Assembly: GCA_002317115.1 (NCBI GenBank)
Contig: DCIP01000192.1
Span: 1-24,277 of the forward strand
DNA: 24,277 nucleotides
Direction of reading: 5' to 3'
Origin: Candidatus Scybalocola fimicaballi
Lineage (GTDB): Bacteria; Bacteroidota; Bacteroidia; Bacteroidales; Paludibacteraceae
Part shown: piece after piece, positions 10,501 through 15,426 of the stretch
Layout: every line of letters starts with the position of its first letter
Numbering within the stretch: the stretch's first letter is position 1
The notes under the pieces: generated by a model
What the model saw: the letters and a program-made list of their open reading frames with translations, nothing else
What the model was told of the DNA's origin: nothing
The model's database searches: none
Made by a program: the position numbers and the translations under genes

Positions 10501-12318
10501 CAAATTCAACGCTGGACCTTCCGACTCGTCGCTCTTGAATCCAGCCACAGTTCCGATATTCCAAGTGATTGTGTGTGATCCTGCATCATACTTACCACCG
10601 TCGCTCGCACTTACGAATACGAAATCAGCTGGCACATTTTCCACGATGACGACATTCTTCGCGTCGACTGTACCAAAGTTACGATAATCAAGCAAATAAG
10701 TTAGCTCATCACCTGTGTATGCAAATGTCACGCTATCCTCGATAGCACGGTAGATCTTCATATTGGCAGATGGCTTCATCACACTTGGCGCCTGGTGGTT
10801 ACCAGTAGCGATTAGCATACCCAACCAACGGAAGAAACCGTGGAAATAGTGAGGCTTACTTGAAAGATAACCGTCACCACCCTCTGTGATATCCCACTCG
10901 ATATTACATGTTCTATAAAGCAAACCTGACAACTCTAAATCTCCAGATCCAATAGCAGCCGGCATACCGACACCTGCCACCCAGTTGAAGATAAACTCAC
11001 TCTTAGGGAATGAACCGTCAGGACCGATATCCCAGTGTAGTGTACCTGGACCTTTATAAGTTAGTTCTGGACCTCCACCAAACTCAGTACATGACGCTGA
11101 CTTATCCCATCCCTGAGGATCATTCATAAACTCAGCAAATCTGTCACACCAGTCTTTCTCAAATGTGTTGCCACCATTTTTTACTGTATGTGAGACAGGA
11201 TCCCATGTATATGTTGGATTTCCATGCCATACATAATTAAGAGCGGTACGCCAAGCCGAACGGAAACGTCCACCCTGGTTTCCTGCCTCCAATGTCACCA
11301 CATTATTCGCAGAGATTGAAGCCTCCTCACCAAAGAATAGATTTTTAGCAGACTGGCTCAACCAGTTGCCGACCATCCAGTCGCACGAAGCCTCACATCT
11401 ACGATACTGCTCTCTCTCCCACTCAGATGACTCTGGAAGGTCAAGGGCCATAATCAAATCATAGAATTCACGGAAATAGGCAGGTGAGCTATAGTCGGTG
11501 TGCATATTGACCGGACCCTTATACTCAGGGATATAGTCGACACCATTCATCACTGTAGGGTTAGCATTTCCCCACCCAGTCACCTCAGGCCAAGTCGTAC
11601 CATTCTTCAAGTAACCGTCAAGGCCGACGTCACCTGTAGTCACGCGTCGAGGATTCTCAGTCTTGAATCTCTCCTCATACAAAGCCACAAGACCACGAGT
11701 GACCTCAATCATATCTTTCTTATATGAGATCGCCTCACCATTAGCACCCTTATGACCGCTATCGTCACCCCACTGGCGCCAAGCGATATACAAGGCTAAC
11801 ACAATCTCATTATCACCGTCGGTAGCCGAACAGTTATTGTTTTGGTCTCCAATAATCAAATTTCCATATTCTCCGCCACCGATCTTTGCTCCTGTCATGT
11901 AACTGGTAGATCCCGGACGGAAACTATCATGGATTCTGAACCATAGACCATCGAATGCGTCCTTATCACCCATCACCGCAGCTGCGAGCATAGAGTAACC
12001 GTCACCCTCACGACAGTCGTAAGGACAACCGATATTACCACGGATGTATTTGACACCATCCATCACGTCGCCTGTATACTCCCACTCATTAGCGAAGATC
12101 TGGTAAGCGTCACGGATATCCTGCTCCATCTCAATATGCACAACGCCCTCAGGATTCTTTGTTCCCAAGTTATCGCCAGACGCATATTCCAAAAACTGAG
12201 GGAATGGATAGGCAGGGTTGCCGGAATTGATATGTACCGGCACAGCATTTAGAACACCCGTCGACATTACGAGAGCCACAGATGCTCCATATATGTATTT
12301 ACGCATTATTCCTTTCAT
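4525..12318 (-). CDS. Giant secreted multidomain protein: GH8-like module, DUF11 repeats, Ig-like array, T9SS type B sorting domain
   Basis: The 2597-residue product is exported by a signal peptide (cleavage near LNA-VP, residue 26) and finished by a CHU_C/gliding-motility type CTD (about 2511-2597, containing TPNGDGTND), which marks T9SS type B substrates. Residues ~40-515 align by eye with glycoside hydrolase family 8: REGDGYSM (103-110, acid Glu104), TDGDNE (166-171), DYSSPAYFREF (275-285), SAWRTALN (354-361) and LGMLIATGN (499-507). GH8 enzymes cut beta-1,4 glucans, xylan or chitosan. The usual catalytic-base Asp appears to be Ser354. DUF11 repeats follow (~530-665, 670-1040, 1050-1330), the last two interrupted by inserts. 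Then come roughly ten Cys-containing Ig-like domains. RBS-like AAAGGA just before Met5 makes 12306 an alternative start. The gene is monocistronic with its own terminator. Activity and substrate are unproven. Confidence 0.88.
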   Translation of the reverse strand: MKGIMRKYIYGASVALVMSTGVLNAVPVHINSGNPAYPFPQFLEYASGDNLGTKNPEGVVHIEMEQDIRDAYQIFANEWEYTGDVMDGVKYIRGNIGCPYDCREGDGYSMLAAAVMGDKDAFDGLWFRIHDSFRPGSTSYMTGAKIGGGEYGNLIIGDQNNNCSATDGDNEIVLALYIAWRQWGDDSGHKGANGEAISYKKDMIEVTRGLVALYEERFKTENPRRVTTGDVGLDGYLKNGTTWPEVTGWGNANPTVMNGVDYIPEYKGPVNMHTDYSSPAYFREFYDLIMALDLPESSEWEREQYRRCEASCDWMVGNWLSQSAKNLFFGEEASISANNVVTLEAGNQGGRFRSAWRTALNYVWHGNPTYTWDPVSHTVKNGGNTFEKDWCDRFAEFMNDPQGWDKSASCTEFGGGPELTYKGPGTLHWDIGPDGSFPKSEFIFNWVAGVGMPAAIGSGDLELSGLLYRTCNIEWDITEGGDGYLSSKPHYFHGFFRWLGMLIATGNHQAPSVMKPSANMKIYRAIEDSVTFAYTGDELTYLLDYRNFGTVDAKNVVIVENVPADFVFVSASDGGKYDAGSHTITWNIGTVAGFKSDESEGPALNLKGANLSKTMGQVSYKCKIGPNAFGRYCTTADITCSNGTGWTTNEYPNYVTATMQRNCVDVIKRALKIEKTSDVEKVNPGNLVEYKINFENSSEAGWLDGGRPRVNIGISNSGLGTSQQWLRFRLYNDAIEPYINYGNYRIAYYMYDAGLDCLAGEEDCPNGWGWYTAIYEGKRSAADKVNVTHETIVEGSDDYGKWNQRMCIQFAPLLVTTTAHLSNYYGMGSRIHKGGTEPLRVAGYLYPSNWASTNFADDWSWDAKAEDAEDGNYHPVSPSWQTIDPETGKSVEIPVTEYLPSVCEKPTHVVKNILVEEYDGYVWRRILGTGPMAGREARDVVVIDTLPKGMEFVDFMNDCPLAEYGASWDKYQIADGRWVVKWEIPIMQVKQKGSIIYTAMASFPSGAECETDDELTTNVAWILAEKNSPLSDTAEVTVTCAKVPKPILPTTLVKTVDKEKVQIGDDVTYTIEYEQTHGAIFDDALENVSDWTANGSAMKNGMLTISQNSSASFKNSLSKNIYVEFDANIAQDQESEIVLRDNIHIKFKYNSSNGMNITCLDGTKEVEKATVALKNNPSRWKIRLQDDILQMWFGKDTSAGAAFTASGLTEKEGKLSFNGIGWGEFKYSNMHVHTDYAYDLTIVDNKPEEITFGSADEGGKLVGDSIVWEFEHGMNKPIPYGKKYTVTWTGTVDACNEVLINQAYAQLLGHSDDEIRAQATSECIDDACEGVQKAELTIKDSEICAGDSTVLKAVGSPKSSKYEYEFFLGNTSLGDATTVDSFIVKEMGDYKVKISDPSCPTANPASSKTVSLIVNALPDEEITDKAVICENEALKLGDVAVDDHTIEWYGDKNKTIVVDAEDIPAEDVRNTYFYVLTSEATGCKGELKEWDVTINEVPSTPTVKPEKELPLKDGVSENITNMASASESGNYVVWYKSEDAAIKDSVKAPILVDLSNAGKVTYYVREKSPEGCIGDLVPVSVLITSSQKPNPNDTTICVGEEIDVTTLVEAEEGNTLIWYDENGDEMDAPEKYTSEEAGVKEFSVAQTNGTAVSDKSTFTVTTVAVSDLKEDVINYCAGEEAVKLTAKVDAANCATCKMPTSYNWYLKGQPTTDLTPETNVTSTRMYDYEVEPVYEISKGHVCVGKKVSVEVNVEFVPAVMPDHAIHYTLSDAVDGKFPTLIEQDPTAVSAALGNKLVWYDANGNEIGDKSPSPEMVTDDATVTYQVKQVNKEGCASELQDVTVIITKTPVPATTIAYYCDGDTPDPIEQFAKVTDSGYSLIWYDGDPKKGGTQLSSAPAIDVTTTPGEPETIRQYYVAQGNDTETSSANVVEVHIFSNPELITRDSASCEKPVDINGLWSDISKKVEFTTFYTAFGSTLGQDEIVTSSGTYRVEGSFNVGVAPNIKECKSTKAPIVVEIHTLGSVEIEGADAVCPNTAVELNIKISDEEIFDSTLTYVWNKPNNASAEKEFVSDPIKAETKFSVTISDGVCKKTFDKTVSINTGKIDGNIEISEDDNENSPVKMNATADGTKFHSCGGDVKIVADVVGSEFVWDDGTEGNTITRKGGVYKVSYKDANGCTTGFSVEISPNPIKDNTVRFDTTLCEGENVTLVAALTAGTEKPDVVWKKDGDEISNEASLVLKKVTAAEAGEYTYEATNRGCKADGTFGTLTILPRPTYTIKDVEVVCAGESEEIGLESLTPTTAEVEWAENPTLVSTGNTAVVTPEADETYSFTISQNGGCKITEKITVKVAQPIEFSINANDTTVCEYNAGNLRFGLKVVSGDVMSYEWTDSKDSVVSTSSVLRFNEKEIGTYKYTVKLTSEACPSATDDIEVRVAGTPMIETINKIDYHNIEIVPSTEVGEAPFEYRIDANEFSSSEEVRVNYGHHTAVIKDVNGCTSSYEFDTEAPEFEIPSVITPNGDGTNDGFISQVIAEAYPDAKVTIFDRYGKKLAEIKGDEAWDGTYLGKKMPSTDYWYEIWIDEIRKKYVGHFTLIND

Positions 12319-12544
12319 GCATTTAAAGTTTATGTGTGTACCCTATTATTTTTAGTGTTTATGTTAGATTTTAATTTGCAAATGTCTAAAAAAATTGCGG
12401 TATTAACAAATTTTATAAAGTGTTTTATGTGATTCATAATCTTTTCTGCACGGAGCGACGTGAAAAAAGCGAACAAACAATAAATTTTAATCATCTGATT
12501 CATAGTAAGTTTTAACATTTCTTAAAAAATATTCTCCAAAACAC
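12319..12544. other. AT-rich spacer upstream of the GH8-like gene
   Basis: This divergent spacer must hold the minus-strand promoter of the giant gene, but I find no full TAnnTTTG match there. TAAAATTTG and TATTGTTTG on the minus strand are near matches with a 3-nt gap. A 62-codon minus-strand ORF (12330-12518) has no homology I can recognise and is AT-rich, so I do not call it. Confidence 0.5.
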
Positions 12545-12575
12545 TTGCAAACTACTTCAAATAGCTATACCTTTG
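12545..12575 (+). promoter_or_regulatory. Promoter of tRNA-Leu
   Basis: TTGC (12545-12548), a 19-nt spacer and TACCTTTG (12568-12575) match the Bacteroidota promoter. The predicted transcription start is some 15 nt before the mature 5' end of the tRNA. Confidence 0.75.
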
Positions 12576-12597
12576 CATCGCAATTCAGAAATGAGGA

Positions 12598-12679
12598 GCC
12601 CAGATGGCGGAATCGGTAGACGCGCTGGTCTCAAACACCAGTGAGGCAACTCATCCCGGTTCGATCCCGGGTCTGGGTA
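12598..12679 (+). tRNA. tRNA-Leu (anticodon CAA)
   Basis: A complete class II tRNA can be folded. The acceptor stem is GCCCAGA (12598-12604) with TCTGGGT (12672-12678), discriminator A12679. The anticodon stem CTGGT/ACCAG encloses loop CTCAAAC, giving anticodon CAA, which reads UUG. The variable arm is long (TGAGGCAACTCA), as in tRNA-Leu. The T stem is CCCGG/CCGGG with loop TTCGATC. CCA is not encoded and must be added after transcription. It is a lone tRNA with its own promoter and terminator, oriented opposite to both neighbouring genes. Confidence 0.97.
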
Positions 12680-12681
12680 CT

Positions 12682-12713
12682 AAAGAGAATCAGAAATGGT
12701 TCTCTTTTTTTTT
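12682..12713 (+). terminator. tRNA-Leu terminator
   Basis: AAAGAGAA (12682-12689) pairs with TTCTCTTT (12700-12707), and the run of T's continues to 12713. It begins 2 nt after the mature tRNA end. Confidence 0.85.
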
Positions 12714-12739
12714 GCGCGTTGTGTTATAACATAACGCGC
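12714..12739. repeat. 26-bp near-perfect palindrome between convergent terminators
   Basis: GCGCGTT at 12714-12720 mirrors AACGCGC at 12733-12739. The whole 26 bp is self-complementary except one G/T pair, with TGTTATAACA at its centre. It has T's on its left and A's on its right on the plus strand, so as RNA the stem could extend but is not followed by a U tract on either strand. It may be an extra insulator hairpin or a protein-binding site. Confidence 0.7.
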
Positions 12740-12776
12740 AAAAAAAACAGTAGAGGCACATAATTGTGTCTCTACT
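12740..12776 (-). terminator. Terminator of the DUF4595-like lipoprotein gene
   Basis: The arms 12749-12760 and 12765-12776 pair over 12 bp with one mismatch and a 4-nt loop. On the minus strand the hairpin is followed by G and seven T's (complement of 12741-12747). It lies about 22 nt after the stop codon at 12798. Confidence 0.85.
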
Positions 12777-12797
12777 ATCTATAAATTTAATAAATTA

Positions 12798-13571
12798 TTA
12801 TTCCCAAACGAACTCTACAGAGCTCTCATAGTTACGTTCCTTCGACAACATCTTTGTAGGATAACCATCAGCGTCCAAAGTCCATGTTAGAGTTGAAGTA
12901 TATTCTTCACCAAACACTGTATACTTTATTCCTACAGGAAGATTCTTCAAGCTAGTGCCGATCATTGTATATGGTGTGCTATAGTCACCCTCAAACTGCA
13001 TAATTGTGAAGCCTACCTTATTCTCGATTGGTGTAGGATTCTCACTGTTTGTATACTCAAGAAAGTATACCAAATCAAGCGACTCATCATCGTCTTCCTG
13101 CTCATGAGTCTCCACTTTTGTGATGTTTCCATTCTCCCATGTGTACTTAGATGTGCGAGTGTAGCCATCCTCGTCAGAAACAGTTTCAGAAACCAACTGT
13201 CCCTGATTGTCATACGAGTATACTGTGATCTCAGCTCCACCGTTCTCAACCTTCATCGACTTGACATAACCGTCTGAATTAAGTGCTAGTGTTGTTGTCA
13301 CTCTCACCTCTCCGTCAGGAAGACACACCTCTTCAACAATCTTTCCGTCGTAATAAGTGTATTTTGCAGTTTCCTCTTCTGACGAATCATAATAAGACGA
13401 ACATCTTCCAGATTCATCGTAAACGAAGCTGTAATAAGAAGAACCATCAACAACTTTTGTCAACTTCTTAGCTTTCTTAGAATTGCCATCGTCTTCGCCT
13501 TCCTCCTTGTCACATGACACAAATCCTGCCATCAAAGCAAGAGCACCCAAAAAATAAAGTATTTTTTTCAT
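12798..13571 (-). CDS. Surface lipoprotein, DUF4595/YD-repeat-like beta-rich protein
   Basis: The 257-residue product has a lipoprotein signal peptide with the lipobox GFVSC (Cys20). The following residues, DKEEGEDDG, are strongly acidic, which matches the lipoprotein export signal that sends Bacteroidota lipoproteins to the cell surface. The mature part alternates short beta strands and turns of the form Y-(T/S)-Y-x-x-G-x-(I/L)-x-K, for example YTYYDGKIVEE and YSYDNQGQLVSE. This is the RHS/YD-like pattern of DUF4595 proteins, which are common and uncharacterised in gut Bacteroidales. Its molecular role is unknown. It has its own terminator, and a perfect -7 box (TACCTTTG, minus strand 13717-13710) about 140 nt upstream gives it a long 5' leader with a hairpin. 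Confidence 0.82.
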   Translation of the reverse strand: MKKILYFLGALALMAGFVSCDKEEGEDDGNSKKAKKLTKVVDGSSYYSFVYDESGRCSSYYDSSEEETAKYTYYDGKIVEEVCLPDGEVRVTTTLALNSDGYVKSMKVENGGAEITVYSYDNQGQLVSETVSDEDGYTRTSKYTWENGNITKVETHEQEDDDESLDLVYFLEYTNSENPTPIENKVGFTIMQFEGDYSTPYTMIGTSLKNLPVGIKYTVFGEEYTSTLTWTLDADGYPTKMLSKERNYESSVEFVWE

Positions 13572-13582
13572 AAATTTTCTTT

Positions 13583-13605
13583 TGCCTATACGACTCTTAT
13601 AGGCA
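13583..13605 (-). promoter_or_regulatory. Hairpin in the 5' leader of the lipoprotein gene
   Basis: TGCCTATA (13583-13590) and TATAGGCA (13598-13605) form a perfect 8-bp stem with a 7-nt loop. The hairpin ends 11 nt before the ATG at 13571, where it could affect ribosome access. There is no U tract directly after it on the minus strand, so a terminator is unlikely. Confidence 0.5.
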
Positions 13606-13709
13606 TAAAAATATTTTAAAGTGTTGAGCCGTTATTACCCTCATCAAAATAATTCCATTGATTAAGACTAAAGTAAAACACTTCTACAATTTGCATAAAT
13701 TATTTTCCG

Positions 13710-13717
13710 CAAAGGTA
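13710..13717 (-). promoter_or_regulatory. Candidate -7 box for the lipoprotein gene
   Basis: TACCTTTG on the minus strand is identical to the -7 elements of the metG operon and tRNA-Leu promoters here. No TTTG is found at the expected -33 position, so the assignment is tentative. Confidence 0.45.
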
Positions 13718-13793
13718 ATTGCGACCATGAATATATCCTTACCATAACGTAAATTTTATACTCACAAACCATCAAATGCGTAAAATTGTAGCT

Positions 13794-14732
13794 TTATTTA
13801 TCATAATACTTCATCAATGTTTTTGCCAAGTTTTTCATCTGTTCTCTTACAGACGCCGGTTCCAACACCTCTATCATATCCCCTTGCATCATCACAAGCT
13901 GAAGAAAATCATTCGTGACCTTCACATTCATCTCAAACACTGTGGATTCACCGTCACTCGACACTATCTTCTGCGACTCGTGGAAGGGCAACGTCTCCAT
14001 ATAATTTCTCGCTCCTCCGTATGCCTTGATCAAAACTCGCTGTTTTGGATCTTTGGTATGCATCACTCCAAGACATCCGTCGTAGAATTTCTCAGCGTCG
14101 AAATCCTTATCCATCTTGAAAGTCCTGTCTGTGATCTCAAGGTCGACGATACGGTCGAGAGCGTAGACACGGATCTCGTCGTCATGCGTCTTATTCTGCT
14201 TGTTCTTCTCCACATAGTGAAGGGCTCTCACAATCACATACCAGCGTCGGTTGGCCACCTTCATGAAATAAGGTTCAGCCTCAAAAGTCTTCTCCACATC
14301 GTCGCTAAACTTCTTATATGTGATCTTCACCACCTTGTTTTCTCGCATAGCCTGCATGAAAGCTGTAAGCCAAGTGTTTCCCGACGGGATTTTTTCAAAC
14401 TGTACTCTGTTTTCCAACTGTTTGTCGGCCATCACCTGATTCAACACAGAGTAGGAATCCATCACCCACGACCTAACAGACTTCTTGTCATCCAAAGAGG
14501 ATTCTGCAATATGATAGTAGTATCCCTTCACACTCTTGTCGATCTCAATATCGATACCCAACGCATCAGCGATTCCATTCTTGAAATTATGGAAAGTACG
14601 AAGCGACAATTTTTCTTCGTTTCCGAATCCCGAATATTTCCACTTCTCGCTGATCTGTTTGTAAGTAAGACGCTTGTACTGGCGTAGAATATCGACAAGC
14701 CATACATATTTTGCAAATTGTGTTCCAGCCAT
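13794..14732 (-). CDS. WYL-domain transcriptional regulator
   Basis: The 312-residue protein belongs to the WYL family of regulators, which use an N-terminal winged helix to bind DNA and a WYL domain (Sm-like fold) to sense a ligand, often a nucleotide or single-stranded nucleic acid. The N-terminal ~75 residues look like the HTH region (RLTYKQISEKW, then SLRTFHNFKNGI). The WYL domain spans about 125-205, with RWYVI at 163-167, the Tyr-containing stretch VYALDRI at 189-195, then the usual DL-x-I-T-x-x-x-F. The C-terminal ~85 residues fit the WCX extension. A -7-like TATATTTG (minus strand 14789-14782) lies 50 nt upstream. It stands alone, so its targets are unclear. Nearby accessory genes are plausible but unproven targets. 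Confidence 0.88.
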   Translation of the reverse strand: MAGTQFAKYVWLVDILRQYKRLTYKQISEKWKYSGFGNEEKLSLRTFHNFKNGIADALGIDIEIDKSVKGYYYHIAESSLDDKKSVRSWVMDSYSVLNQVMADKQLENRVQFEKIPSGNTWLTAFMQAMRENKVVKITYKKFSDDVEKTFEAEPYFMKVANRRWYVIVRALHYVEKNKQNKTHDDEIRVYALDRIVDLEITDRTFKMDKDFDAEKFYDGCLGVMHTKDPKQRVLIKAYGGARNYMETLPFHESQKIVSSDGESTVFEMNVKVTNDFLQLVMMQGDMIEVLEPASVREQMKNLAKTLMKYYDK

Positions 14733-14781
14733 AATCCTTTTGTTTTTTAGGTTAATAATATTGGTTTATGTTATTTTTCAA

Positions 14782-14789
14782 CAAATATA
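14782..14789 (-). promoter_or_regulatory. Candidate -7 box for the WYL regulator gene
   Basis: TATATTTG on the minus strand fits TAnnTTTG and would give a leader of about 40-45 nt. No clear TTTG lies at -33. Confidence 0.35.
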
Positions 14790-14849
14790 ATAAAAGATAT
14801 GAAAATAAATTGCAGAGTTTGTTGTTTTTTCAATTTATTTTCATCTTCA

Positions 14850-15173
14850 TTTAAAACTTAAACCGCCAGACTTACGTCCGGCGGATTATAGTAATTGTAG
14901 TTTTGCTTTTATTTTTTCAATGACTAAAGTTCAAAGTCTCATTAACAATAATTACTCTCATTTCCGCATAATAAAACCCCTAAAAAATATCAATCCTTAA
15001 ATCCTCTAATAAAATCCTTTTAATTAGTCCTAGTCTTAAATAAATTAAATAATGTGTCCCTTTTCCAAAATCCTTTTACGTCCCTCCAATTCCCTAAAGA
15101 GATTCGATAGTAAAACTCAGCGTGGGAATTGCGCCTAACTGCAACGCTGTCTTAATCGTTTTTAACAAAAGTA
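14850..15173 (-). ncRNA. Candidate minus-strand structured RNA (unproven)
   Basis: No protein is encoded here. On the minus strand a TACTTTTG box (15173-15166) is followed by CAGCG (15149-15145) pairing with CGCTG (15122-15118), extended by TTGC/GCAA. A competing perfect 8-bp pair, CAATTCCC (15131-15124) with GGGAATTG (15094-15087), follows. The stretch ends at the stem CCGCC/GGCGG (14863-14884) followed on the minus strand by TTTAAGTTTT. A start, a set of folds and an end-like hairpin without a gene would fit an RNA of about 300 nt. The -33 box is poor (TTTTG with a spacer near 24 nt), and the AT-rich middle shows no obvious fold. It does not show the tmRNA or RNase P RNA landmarks I know. 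Confidence 0.3.
14863..14884. repeat. Orphan GC-rich hairpin
   Basis: CCGCC (14863-14867) and GGCGG (14880-14884), with an inner GAC/GTC pair and a TTAC loop, form a stable stem in an otherwise AT-rich gap. It looks like a terminator on the minus strand, but no gene ends nearby. WYL starts 130 bp to its left and points away. Confidence 0.6.
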
Positions 15174-15381
15174 GAGCAAAAATTAAATAATTGTTAACAA
15201 AACCTTATGCCCTTCAACACATAATTTGGAGATACAAATTAACCATTTGATTTTTAGCACTTTATAAAAGAATATAAAAATATGTTATAGAAAAGTGTTT
15301 TTTGCTATGTTGATCCGAGAAATCATCCAATTCATCATAAAATTATTGTAAATTAATGGTTCCTATTACTTTATTACAATT
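15174..15381. other. AT-rich intergenic stretch
   Basis: I see no coding potential and no clear promoter until 15382. A weak inverted repeat (CACTTT near 15260 with AAAGTG near 15293) is the only structure noticed. Confidence 0.5.
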
Positions 15382-15412
15382 TTTGCGTATAAGAAAACAA
15401 TCACTATTTTTG
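15382..15412 (+). promoter_or_regulatory. Promoter of the first FISUMP/InlB-repeat gene
   Basis: TTTG (15382-15385), exactly 19 nt, and TATTTTTG (15405-15412) form a perfect Bacteroidota promoter. The ATG at 15427 is only 14 nt after the -7 box, so the 5' leader should be under about 12 nt. Confidence 0.8.
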
Positions 15413-15426
15413 TAAAAAAATGACTA

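Noticed and set aside
12330..12518. 62-codon minus-strand ORF upstream of the giant gene
   Set aside because: It lies in an AT-rich spacer, has no family resemblance, and covers the place where the giant gene's promoter must be.
13776..14687. 303-codon plus-strand ORF opposite the WYL regulator gene
   Set aside because: It is antisense to a well-supported WYL gene, rich in His/Leu/Ser as expected of a shadow frame, and has no recognisable domain or promoter.
14850..15173. tmRNA, RNase P RNA or SRP RNA
   Set aside because: None of the conserved landmarks I know of these RNAs could be found on either strand.
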